Source: Armatimonadota bacterium
Lineage (GTDB): Bacteria; Sysuimicrobiota; Sysuimicrobiia; Sysuimicrobiales; Humicultoraceae
Direction: 5' to 3'
Assembly: GCA_016869025.1 (NCBI GenBank)
Contig: VGFA01000008.1
Span: forward strand, 26,117 to 90,116
DNA length: 64,000 nucleotides
Shown: positions 25,875 through 33,394 of the stretch, piece after piece
How positions within the stretch are numbered: position 1 is the stretch's first letter
Layout of the letters: the number at the start of each line of letters is the position of its first letter
Position numbers and translations under genes: made by a program
The notes under the pieces: model-generated
The model's database searches: none
What the model was told of the DNA's origin: nothing
The model's input: only the letters and a program-made list of their open reading frames with translations

Positions 25875-26896
25875 ACCGCCGCGAGTTCCTGTCTACGCTG
25901 GGGCTGGCTGCCGCGGCCCTGGCCGGGGTAGAGGGGCTCATCGTGCGTCCCACCTTCTCCCAGGTGCAGGCCGGTGCCGCAGCGCGGTCGCTCTTCGACC
26001 GGATCAAGGGCCTGCCGCCCGAGGTAACCCCCACCGACAAGTTCTTCGTCATCAGCAAGAACCCGCCCGGTCGCGATCCCAGGGTCGGCATTGAGGGATG
26101 GACCCTGGAGATCGTGGGACTGGTCGGCAGGCCCATCAGGTTGACCTACGAGCAGGTCCGTGCGATGCCCCATGTGGTCCGGTACCATACCCTGGAGTGC
26201 ATCAGCAACAACGTGGGCGGCGATCTCATCGGCAATGCGCTCTGGCGGGGCGTTCGGTTCCGCGACCTGATTGCCTCCGCCGGTGGTGTAGGCCCTGGGG
26301 CCGTCCGGTTTGCGCTGCGCTGCGCGGACGGATACACCGAGGGCCTTCCGGTCGCGGAGGCGATGCACCCGGACGCGATGCTGGCATACGAGATGAACGG
26401 GCAGCGGTTGTCCCCGTCCCACGGATTCCCGGTCCGGCTGCTGGTCCCGGGCCTCTACGGAATGAAGAACACCAAGTGGCTCACGAAGATCGAGGCGGTC
26501 CCCACCCAGTTCGCGGGCTACTGGCAGGCATCAGGGTGGAGCGACGAGGCGGTTGTGAAGACAACCTCGATGTTCCGCCTGCCAGGTCAGCGGCCGGTCA
26601 GGGTGGGTGAGGTGGAGTTAGGTGGCGTGGCATACGCCGGGGATCGCGGGATCGCGGAGGTTCAGGTCAGCACCGACGAAGGCAGGACATGGGCGAGGGC
26701 CGAGGTGAAGAAGCCGCTGGGTCCCCACACCTGGGTGTTGTGGGGGGCTCTGTGGGTGCCGTCCAGGCCAGGCGAGTACGCGCTGCGGGTGCGCGCGCGC
26801 GATGGCGGCGGCGTGATGCAGACGGCCGCGGAGGCGCCCCCGGCACCCGACGGCGCCAGCGGCTACCATGCGGTGCGCGCTCGAGTGATTCCATAG
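25823..26896 (+). CDS. Tat-exported molybdopterin-dependent oxidoreductase (sulfite oxidase family)
   Basis: A 357-aa protein. A twin-arginine signal is present ('NRREFLSTLGLAAAALAG', about residues 18-35), so it is folded in the cytoplasm and exported. The oxidoreductase Mo-binding domain has the molybdenum-ligand cysteine in 'VRYHTLECISNNVGGDLIGN' and 'LPVAEAMHPDAMLAYEMNG'. A C-terminal Ig-like Mo-co dimerisation domain begins near residue 245 and includes 'EVQVSTDEGRTWARAEV'. Family members oxidise sulfite or reduce S-/N-oxides; the substrate is unknown. The ATG at 25823 overlaps nuoC by 52 bases and has GAGG upstream. Its place directly behind the nuo genes suggests a respiratory link. 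Confidence 0.87.
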   Translation: MAGGPGGAAPARGRFVLNRREFLSTLGLAAAALAGVEGLIVRPTFSQVQAGAAARSLFDRIKGLPPEVTPTDKFFVISKNPPGRDPRVGIEGWTLEIVGLVGRPIRLTYEQVRAMPHVVRYHTLECISNNVGGDLIGNALWRGVRFRDLIASAGGVGPGAVRFALRCADGYTEGLPVAEAMHPDAMLAYEMNGQRLSPSHGFPVRLLVPGLYGMKNTKWLTKIEAVPTQFAGYWQASGWSDEAVVKTTSMFRLPGQRPVRVGEVELGGVAYAGDRGIAEVQVSTDEGRTWARAEVKKPLGPHTWVLWGALWVPSRPGEYALRVRARDGGGVMQTAAEAPPAPDGASGYHAVRARVIP

Positions 26897-26931
26897 CGGT
26901 GAACTCATAGCTGAGGGGAGATCCCAAAGAC

Positions 26932-28332
26932 GTGAAGCCGAATCCTTACGATCTCGTGGTCATCGGCGGCGGTCCGGCCGGGTACGTCGGCGCGATTCGG
27001 GCAGCACAACTGGGGATGCGCACAGCGGTTGTTGAGCGCCACAAGCTGGGCGGCGTCTGCCTGCACTACGGCTGCGTACCCACCAAGGTGCTGCTGCACA
27101 CCGCGGAGCTGGTTGAGAAACTGAAGAAGGCCCAGACCCTGGGCATCGAGACCGGGCCGGTGCGCGTGGACTACGCACGCCTGCAGAAGCGCAAGGCAAC
27201 CGTGGTGGAAGGCCTGCACAAGGGCGTTCAATACCTGATGCGGAAGCACAAGATTGACGTCCTTGAGGGCACCGGCGCACTGCTGGGCCGTACCCGTATC
27301 GGCGTTGCGCTCTCTGACGGGTCCGAGACCGAGCTGGAGGCCAGGCACACGCTCCTGGCGACCGGGTCCGCGCCCAGGAGTATTCCTGGGATCGTTCTGG
27401 ACAACGAGCGCGTGCTCGACAGCACCGGCGCGCTGGCGCTCACGGAGGTGCCGAAGACGATCGCGATCCTCGGCGCCGGTGCAATCGGCGTGGAGTTCGC
27501 CAGCCTGTTTGCCGCGCTGGGCAGCGAGGTCACCCTGATCGAGCTTCTGCCGACCCTGCTACCCCTCGAGGACCCCGAGATAGGACGGACAATGGAACGC
27601 CTGTTCGCGCGGAGGGGAATGAAGATCTACACGGGCACCACTGCCAGTGGCGTTGTCCGCTCCGGCAGTGGGCTGGCCATCACGCTGAACCGCGGAGGCG
27701 AGACAATAGGCGTGGAGGCCGACTACCTGCTCGTGGCGGTGGGCCGGGGTCCGGTCACGGATGGCCTGGGGTTGGAGACGGCAGGCGTCGAGACGCAGAA
27801 GGGCGCCGTTGTGGTGGACGCCCAACTGCGCACCTCCGTGCCCGAGATGTACGCCGTGGGTGACGTCATCGCCCGCCCGTTCCGGCTGGCGCACGTTGCC
27901 TCCGACGAGGCGATCCACGCGGTCGAGACGATCGCAGGTGTCGAAAGCAGGTCCATAGATTACCAGGCGGTCCCGCGGCCCACGTTCTCTATCCCACAGG
28001 TGGCCTCGATGGGGCTCTCCGAGCAGCAGGCGCTGGAGGCCGGACATGAGGTGAAGGTGGGGCGATTCGCCTTCCAGGCCAACAGCAAGGCGACGATCGA
28101 GGGCGAGCGCGACGGTTTCGTGAAGGCAGTGACAGACCATCGTACCGGCGAGATCCTGGGCATACACATGCTGGGCCCCGCGGTCACGGAACTCCTGGCG
28201 GAAGGGGTACTTGCGAGGTACCTGGAGGGAACGGTTGTGGAACTGGGCGGCGCGGTCCATGCGCACCCCACGCTCTCAGAGACACTGAAGGAGGCGGCGC
28301 TGGACGCGTTGGCAAAGGGGGTCCATGGTTGA
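26932..28332 (+). CDS. lpdA: Dihydrolipoamide dehydrogenase (E3)
   Basis: A 466-aa flavoprotein that reoxidises E2 dihydrolipoate with NAD+. The FAD site is 'DLVVIGGGPAGYVGAIRAAQ', the redox disulfide 'GGVCLHYGCVPTK' (the family norm is GGTCLN.GCIPSK), the NAD site 'AILGAGAIGVEFASLFAALG', and the dimer-interface catalytic pair 'HAHPTLSE'. It is the only E3 in the window and the likely partner of the E1/E2 genes at 11152-14338. GGGGAG lies 11 bases before the GTG. lipA follows with a TTGA overlap, linking lipoate synthesis to lipoate turnover. Confidence 0.94.
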   Translation: MKPNPYDLVVIGGGPAGYVGAIRAAQLGMRTAVVERHKLGGVCLHYGCVPTKVLLHTAELVEKLKKAQTLGIETGPVRVDYARLQKRKATVVEGLHKGVQYLMRKHKIDVLEGTGALLGRTRIGVALSDGSETELEARHTLLATGSAPRSIPGIVLDNERVLDSTGALALTEVPKTIAILGAGAIGVEFASLFAALGSEVTLIELLPTLLPLEDPEIGRTMERLFARRGMKIYTGTTASGVVRSGSGLAITLNRGGETIGVEADYLLVAVGRGPVTDGLGLETAGVETQKGAVVVDAQLRTSVPEMYAVGDVIARPFRLAHVASDEAIHAVETIAGVESRSIDYQAVPRPTFSIPQVASMGLSEQQALEAGHEVKVGRFAFQANSKATIEGERDGFVKAVTDHRTGEILGIHMLGPAVTELLAEGVLARYLEGTVVELGGAVHAHPTLSETLKEAALDALAKGVHG

Positions 28333-29249
28333 GCCGGATCATGATGACCGACGGTAGCCGGCGCCCACCTTGGCTGAAGGTCCGCCTGCCGGGAGGCGAG
28401 AATTACGCCGACCTGGCCCGGATCATGCGGCGCCGAGGGATGCATACCGTCTGCGAGGAGGCCCGGTGCCCCAACATCGGCGAGTGCTGGGAACGCCGGA
28501 CCGCCACGTTCCTCATTCTCGGTGACACGTGCACCAGGCGTTGCTGGTACTGCGCGGTTGCCCACGGAAGGCCCGGTGCGCCGGATGAGGGCGAGCCCGC
28601 GCGGGTCGCCGACGCGGCAGCCGCAATGGGCCTGCGGCATGCGGTCGTGACCTCGGTGAACCGGGATGACCTGAAGGACGGCGGTGCAGGCACCTACGCC
28701 GCGACGATCCGCGCCATTCGCCGAGAACTCCCCGGCTGCACCGTGGAAGTGCTCGTGCCGGACTTCAAGGGCGACCCCGAGGCGTTGCGCGCGGTTCTGG
28801 AGGCCGGCCCGGAGATCCTGGGGCACAATCTGGAGGCCGTACGCAGGGTTTTCGCGAGCGTGCGGCCAGGCGGCAACTACGACCGGTCCCTCGAGCTGCT
28901 CCGCCGGTGCAAGGAGTGGGGGTACAACCCGTTCACCAAGAGCGGCATCATCGTTGGCATGGGAGAAACCGAGGACGAGCTCCTGGATGCAATGGACGAT
29001 CTGCGCTCGGTGGACTGCGACGTGCTGACGCTGGGGCAGTACCTGCGGCCGGGAGGCGACTTCCTGCCGATTGCCCGCTACTACGCTCCCGAGGAGTTCG
29101 CTGAGCTGCGCGATGAGGGCCTTCGTCGCGGGTTCAGGTACGTGGAGGCAGGTCCGCTCGTGCGTTCTTCCTACAGGGCCGACGCGCAGGCGCAGGCGGT
29201 GCGCGCTTACAACGCGCCGCCACTGGCGGCAGGAGGATTCCCGAGGTGA
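28329..29249 (+). CDS. lipA: Lipoyl synthase
   Basis: A 306-aa radical SAM enzyme inserting two sulfurs into octanoyl-E2 or octanoyl-GcvH. The auxiliary cluster motif is 'CEEARCPNIGECW' (C-x4-C-x5-C), the radical SAM motif 'CTRRCWYC', and the auxiliary-cluster serine lies in the C-terminal 'VRSSYRAD'. The TTG at 28329 overlaps the lpdA stop and has AAAGGGGG seven bases upstream; ATG codons at 28341 and 28344 are alternatives. LipB or LplA, which supplies the octanoyl group, is not in the window. Confidence 0.95.
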   Translation: MSRIMMTDGSRRPPWLKVRLPGGENYADLARIMRRRGMHTVCEEARCPNIGECWERRTATFLILGDTCTRRCWYCAVAHGRPGAPDEGEPARVADAAAAMGLRHAVVTSVNRDDLKDGGAGTYAATIRAIRRELPGCTVEVLVPDFKGDPEALRAVLEAGPEILGHNLEAVRRVFASVRPGGNYDRSLELLRRCKEWGYNPFTKSGIIVGMGETEDELLDAMDDLRSVDCDVLTLGQYLRPGGDFLPIARYYAPEEFAELRDEGLRRGFRYVEAGPLVRSSYRADAQAQAVRAYNAPPLAAGGFPR

Positions 29250-30424
29250 GCGAGCCGGCCTCGGCGCCGCTGCTGAGCAGGGAGCAGCTCGCCCGCTACT
29301 CCCGGCAGATGATCCTCGAGGAGTTGGGGGTCACCGGCCAGCGCCGCCTGCTCGACAGCAAGGTCCTGGTCGTGGGCGCGGGCGGGCTGGGCTCGCCGGT
29401 GGCGCTCTACCTTGCCGCGGCCGGGGTGGGCACCCTCGGGATCGTGGACGGTGACCGGGTGGACGCCTCCAACCTGCACCGGCAGCTTCTCCACCGCACG
29501 CGCGATCTCGGCAGTCCCAAGACCGAATCCGCAGCGCAAACCCTCGGGGAGATCAACCCAGGCATCACCGTGGTGACGTTCCCGACGGTGCTCTCCTCGG
29601 CCAACGCCCTCGAGATCATCGGCCAGTTTGACGTGGTGGTCAACGGCAGCGACAACTTCCCCACGCGCTACCTGGTCAACGACGCGTGCGTGCTGCTCCG
29701 CAGGCCGCTTGTGGACGCCAGCGTCTTGAGGTGGGAGGGTCAGGCAACGGTGTACCTACCCGGGCGTGGCTGCTACCGCTGCCTGTTCCCCGCGCCGCCT
29801 CCTCCGGGCTCGGTACCCTCCTGCGCCGAGGCCGGCGTCGTCGGCGCTGTGGCCGGGCACATGGGCACCATCCAGGCGATCGAGACTGTGAAGCTGCTGC
29901 TCGGTGCCGGTGAGAGCCTGGCCAACCGCCTGCTGCTGGTGGACGCGCTCGCAGGCGAGACGCGCGCCGTCCGATGGAGCCGGAATCCGGAATGCCCTGT
30001 CTGTGGAGATCACCCGACCATCACGGCACTGATTGACTACGAGGAGTTCTGCGGCTTGCCTGGCCGGCCGCACGCACAGACCACTGACGCCGCCCCTGGT
30101 CCGATCGCCGAAGTGGACCCACACGAGGCAAATATCATGCTCGAGCAGGGAGCCCAGCTGATAGATGTCCGCGAGCCCTGGGAGTGGGCGTCTTCCCGCA
30201 TACCTGGCGCCAGGCTCATTCCTGTGGCAGAGGTACCCAGGCGGGCCTCGGAGATAGATCCGAACCGGCCCGTGATCGTGCAGTGTTCGGTTGGCAGTCG
30301 CAGCACCGGGGTGGTCGAGGTACTCCGCAAGGCAGGCTACACCCGCGTCTACAACCTGGCAGGCGGGATCATCGCGTGGGCGAATCTCGGCCTGCCCACC
30401 GAGACCGGCTCAGGGCAAAGGTAG
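29246..30424 (+). CDS. moeB: MoeB/ThiF-type adenylyltransferase fused to rhodanese
   Basis: A 392-aa two-domain protein. The E1-like domain (about 1-255) has the ATP motif 'VLVVGAGGLGSPVALYLAAA', 'DASNLHRQLLHR', and zinc pairs 'CYRCLF' and 'CPVCGD'. The C-terminal rhodanese (about 285-392) has its catalytic cysteine at about residue 347 in 'VQCSVGSRSTG'. Such fusions adenylate the C-terminal glycine of MoaD- or ThiS-like proteins and load sulfur on it. The fused MoaD-MoaE at 42839 is the likely client. The GTG at 29246 overlaps the lipA stop by four bases. Confidence 0.92.
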   Translation: MSEPASAPLLSREQLARYSRQMILEELGVTGQRRLLDSKVLVVGAGGLGSPVALYLAAAGVGTLGIVDGDRVDASNLHRQLLHRTRDLGSPKTESAAQTLGEINPGITVVTFPTVLSSANALEIIGQFDVVVNGSDNFPTRYLVNDACVLLRRPLVDASVLRWEGQATVYLPGRGCYRCLFPAPPPPGSVPSCAEAGVVGAVAGHMGTIQAIETVKLLLGAGESLANRLLLVDALAGETRAVRWSRNPECPVCGDHPTITALIDYEEFCGLPGRPHAQTTDAAPGPIAEVDPHEANIMLEQGAQLIDVREPWEWASSRIPGARLIPVAEVPRRASEIDPNRPVIVQCSVGSRSTGVVEVLRKAGYTRVYNLAGGIIAWANLGLPTETGSGQR

Positions 30425-30447
30425 TCCGGGCCGAGGGCGGCTGCACG

Positions 30448-31476
30448 ATGCGACAGGCGATTCTTCGAGCGCCACGAGTGCTTGACCTGATCGAGACGGC
30501 CGTGCCATCTCCCGGCCCGGGCGAGGTGGTCGTGCGCGTAAGGGCTGCGCTGACCTGCGGCACCGATCTTAAGACCTACCGGCGCGGGCATCCCCGGGTT
30601 GCCTTTGGGCCCTTTGGCCACGAAGCGGCCGGGGACATCGCCGCCGTGGGCGACGATGTCGAGGGGTTCTCGGTCGGACAGCCGGTGGCTTTCGTGCACA
30701 CCGCCGGGTGCGGACGGTGCGAGCCGTGCCGGCACGGGCGCGAAAACCTGTGCGCGACACTCTTCGATGAAATCGCGCTCGGGGCCTACGGCGACTTCCT
30801 GCGCCTGCCGGCGCGCATCGTGAGCCGGCACATCTTTCCGAAGCCGCAGAACCTGTCCTACCTTGAGGCAGCGTTCCTTGAACCGCTGGCCTGCGTCGTT
30901 CATGCCTGGGAGCGACTCGTCCCGGCCGCCGGTGCGTCGGTGGCCGTGATTGGCCTGGGGCCGATCGGCCTCCTGCACATCCATGAGGCGCGGCGCCGCG
31001 GGCACGAGGTGATCGCGGTTGGGCGCAGGAGGGCAGGGCTGGCGCTTGCCGAGCAGGCAGGGGCCGGACATACATTGGATTCATCCACGACCGAGATCGG
31101 GCAGGCGCTGCGCACCCTCACGGGCGGAGGCCCCGACCTGGTCATCGAGTGCACCGGATCTCCCGATGTCTGGAACGCGGCGCCTGAATGGGCTGCGCCT
31201 GGAGGCCGCGTCCTGCTCTTCGGCGGGCTTCCGGGCGAAAGCCGGGTGGCGTTCGATGCTACGCGCCTTCACTATGGAGAGGTGGATCTCGTCAGTGCCT
31301 TCCACTACAGCACCGCGAACGTCCGGCAGGCGCTTCATCTGCTGGCCACCGGCGCGGTGAGGCCATTTGACATGATCACCGGCGCCCGGCCCTTGGGCGC
31401 CATCGGCGAGGTCTTTGAAGACCTGGACCGCGGGGTCGGGACCAAGTACGCAGTCCTGCCCGGGGGCGAGGCGTGA
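30448..31476 (+). CDS. Zinc-dependent medium-chain alcohol dehydrogenase
   Basis: A 342-aa MDR-family enzyme. Catalytic zinc ligands are in 'LTCGTDLKTY' and 'FGHEAAGDIAAVGDD'; the structural-zinc cysteines are 'CGRCEPCRHGRENLC'. The cofactor site is 'VAVIGLGPIGLLHIHEARR'. It resembles polyol or threonine dehydrogenases; the substrate is unknown. The ATG at 30448 has GAGGGCGG upstream. It is followed by a related dehydrogenase in tandem, with a 17-base duplication at the junction. Confidence 0.87.
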   Translation: MRQAILRAPRVLDLIETAVPSPGPGEVVVRVRAALTCGTDLKTYRRGHPRVAFGPFGHEAAGDIAAVGDDVEGFSVGQPVAFVHTAGCGRCEPCRHGRENLCATLFDEIALGAYGDFLRLPARIVSRHIFPKPQNLSYLEAAFLEPLACVVHAWERLVPAAGASVAVIGLGPIGLLHIHEARRRGHEVIAVGRRRAGLALAEQAGAGHTLDSSTTEIGQALRTLTGGGPDLVIECTGSPDVWNAAPEWAAPGGRVLLFGGLPGESRVAFDATRLHYGEVDLVSAFHYSTANVRQALHLLATGAVRPFDMITGARPLGAIGEVFEDLDRGVGTKYAVLPGGEA

Positions 31477-31497
31477 CGATGGGCGAGGCGTGACGAT
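31464..31497 (+). repeat. 17-base perfect tandem duplication at the junction of two dehydrogenase genes
   Basis: GGGCGAGGCGTGACGAT occurs at 31464-31480 and again at 31481-31497. It spans the stop of the first gene and the start of the second. Each copy carries a TGA and, with the following G, an ATG. Only the second ATG (31496) opens the downstream frame. Confidence 0.9.
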
Positions 31498-32530
31498 GGG
31501 CCCTCCGGCGACCGCGCTCGCCGCGGTCTTCTACGGACCCGGGGACCTGCGGCTTGAGGAGGTGGCGGTTCCACAACCCGGCCCCGGCGAGTTGCTGATC
31601 CGCATCACCGCGTGCGGGCTGTGCACCGGCGAGATCATGGACTGGTACATTGCCCGCAAGGCCCCGGTGCCCCTGGGCCACGAGCCGGTGGGCGTGGTGG
31701 TTGAGGCCGGTTCTGGAACCGCGTTTCGCCCGGGCGAGCGGGTCTTCGTGCACCACCACGCACCCTGCATGTCCTGCCGGGCCTGCCAGCGTGGGGATCA
31801 CGTGCACTGTCCGGCCTGGGCAGCCCGGCGTCTGATACCCGGCGGTCTGGCGACATATGCGCTGGCCCAGGCCCCAGCGGTTGCGGCCGACACCCTGCGC
31901 CTGCCGCAGGAACTGTCCGACGATGCCGCCACCTTCGTGGAGCCGCTTGCTACGGTGGTCAAGTCCGTACGTCGCGCCAGGATCCGGGATGGCGATCGCG
32001 TTCTCGTGATAGGTATGGGCGTGATGGGTCTTCTGCACCTGTTGGCCCTGCGCGAGATCGCGGCGCCCTCGGTGCTCATCGGCGCCGACCTGCTTCCGGC
32101 GCGGGCGGCGATCGCGGCCCGGTACGCCGACGTGGTGGCCGACATCTCGTGGCAGCGCCTGGGCGATGTGGTGCGCGAGTCAACCGCCGGCGAGGGCGCG
32201 GACGTTGCGATAGTGGGCCCTGGCACGGTTGAGGCGTTGGAGGCCGGCTGCAGCAGTCTGGCAGAGGGAGGGACCCTGGTGGTCTTCGCTCCCACGCCGC
32301 CGGAGGCACGATGGCCACTGCCGGTCCACGACCTCTACTTCAAGGAGATCACGATCACGCCGGCCTACTCCGCCGGGCCGGAGGAGACGCGCGAGGCGCT
32401 GCGTTTGCTGGTGGCCGGCTTGCCGGTTGAACCCCTCGTGACGCACCGCCTCCCGCTTTCGGAAGCCGATAGAGGGTACCGTTTGCTGCGGGAGGCCGGA
32501 GAAGCCCTGAAGGTGGTGGTGCGGCCGTGA
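31496..32530 (+). CDS. Zinc-dependent medium-chain dehydrogenase, second copy type
   Basis: A 344-aa MDR-family enzyme, related to but clearly distinct from its upstream neighbour. Catalytic zinc ligands lie in 'ACGLCTGEIMDWY' and 'LGHEPVGVVVEAGSG', the structural cysteines in 'CMSCRACQRGDHVHC', and the nucleotide site in 'VLVIGMGVMGLLHLLALRE'. The ATG at 31496 is the second of two created by the tandem duplication at 31464-31497. The stop overlaps the cupin start (GTGA). The three genes together could process a sugar or polyol, but no transport or kinase gene is nearby to confirm this. Confidence 0.85.
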   Translation: MGPPATALAAVFYGPGDLRLEEVAVPQPGPGELLIRITACGLCTGEIMDWYIARKAPVPLGHEPVGVVVEAGSGTAFRPGERVFVHHHAPCMSCRACQRGDHVHCPAWAARRLIPGGLATYALAQAPAVAADTLRLPQELSDDAATFVEPLATVVKSVRRARIRDGDRVLVIGMGVMGLLHLLALREIAAPSVLIGADLLPARAAIAARYADVVADISWQRLGDVVRESTAGEGADVAIVGPGTVEALEAGCSSLAEGGTLVVFAPTPPEARWPLPVHDLYFKEITITPAYSAGPEETREALRLLVAGLPVEPLVTHRLPLSEADRGYRLLREAGEALKVVVRP

Positions 32531-33012
32531 AGCCGCTGATCGCGCGCTTCGATCCTGCGCGGTTCCGCTGGAAGGGGTTTCCCTCGGTTCCCTACAAGGC
32601 CACCACGCGCGGACCGCTGGCCTGGCGCGGGGTCGAGCGGTTCGTGCTGGTGGGCGGAAAAGACGAGCCCACGGCGTTCGAACTGCGGTACTTCGAGATT
32701 GCCCCGGGCGGCCATTCGTCACTCGAGCAGCACCGCCACGCGCACGCGGTGCTCGTACTGCGCGGCCGGGGCAGAGTGCGCATCGGCAGCACGGAGCACA
32801 GGGTTGGAGCCATGGACTTCATCCTTATACCTCCTGGGACACCACACCAGTTTCGAGCAGGCAGGGAACCTTTTGGGTTCCTCTGTCCGGTGGATGCGGT
32901 ACGCGATCGGCCCAGGCCTGTGCGCACGCAGATTCCTAAGGCGACGGCTACGAAGCGTGCCCCAAAGGCGCGCCCCAAGACGCCTTGCGCGGCCGGCCGC
33001 GCGCCGCTATGA
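32527..33012 (+). CDS. Cupin-domain protein
   Basis: A 161-aa single-domain cupin. Motif 1 is 'PGGHSSLEQHRHAHAVLVLR' with the His-rich metal site, and motif 2 'IPPGTPHQFRA'. The C-terminal 35 residues are basic and low-complexity ('KATATKRAPKARPKTP') and outside the fold. It is co-translated with the dehydrogenase pair (GTGA overlap), suggesting a binding, isomerase or small-molecule role in the same pathway. The function is unassigned. Confidence 0.8.
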   Translation: MKPLIARFDPARFRWKGFPSVPYKATTRGPLAWRGVERFVLVGGKDEPTAFELRYFEIAPGGHSSLEQHRHAHAVLVLRGRGRVRIGSTEHRVGAMDFILIPPGTPHQFRAGREPFGFLCPVDAVRDRPRPVRTQIPKATATKRAPKARPKTPCAAGRAPL

Positions 33013-33013
33013 T
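32985..33013 (+). promoter_or_regulatory. Possible promoter for nfuA
   Basis: TTGCGC (32985-32990), 17-base spacer, TATGAT (33008-33013), overlapping the stop of the cupin gene. A transcript from about 33020 would reach the Nfu start at 33053, which has its own GGAGG. Confidence 0.45.
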
Positions 33014-33052
33014 TAGTAAGTACACTCGTCAACAATGCCCCCGGAGGCAGTC

Positions 33053-33316
33053 ATGACAGATCAGGCGAGCACTGAGCAGCCCGACCAGAGCCTGCAGAGC
33101 AGGGTGGAGCGTGTGCTTGACACCATCCGGCCCTACATCCAGGGCGACGGCGGCGACATCGAGTTGGTGGGCGTAGCCGACGGCATCGTGCAGGTGCGCC
33201 TGGTGGGCGCGTGCGTTGGGTGCATGCACGCGATGATGACCCTACAGTCAGGGATCGAGCGGATGGTGAAGCAGGAGATCCCGGAGATCCGTGGGGTGGA
33301 AGCGGTTCCCTTCTAG
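33053..33316 (+). CDS. nfuA: NifU-like C-terminal (Nfu) Fe-S carrier protein
   Basis: An 87-aa stand-alone Nfu domain. 'VLDTIRPYIQGDGGDIELVG' precedes the cluster-binding CxxC in 'LVGACVGCMHAMMTLQSGIE'. Such proteins carry a [4Fe-4S] cluster to client enzymes such as LipA. The ATG at 33053 has GGAGG five bases upstream. A strong terminator follows, and a promoter may lie in the end of the cupin gene. The matching NifU-N domain is encoded separately at 10874. Confidence 0.92.
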   Translation: MTDQASTEQPDQSLQSRVERVLDTIRPYIQGDGGDIELVGVADGIVQVRLVGACVGCMHAMMTLQSGIERMVKQEIPEIRGVEAVPF

Positions 33317-33341
33317 CCGGTCTTTGGACTACTCGAACGGG

Positions 33342-33371
33342 CCCCCCATGGAAAGCATGCGGGGGTCTTTT
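33342..33371 (+). terminator. Rho-independent terminator after nfuA
   Basis: CCCCCCATG, a five-base loop GAAAG, then CATGCGGGGG with one bulged C, followed by TCTTTTC. It separates the dehydrogenase-cupin-nfuA group from rtcB. Confidence 0.75.
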
Positions 33372-33394
33372 CGTGCGGCGGCAGGTGAGGGACC

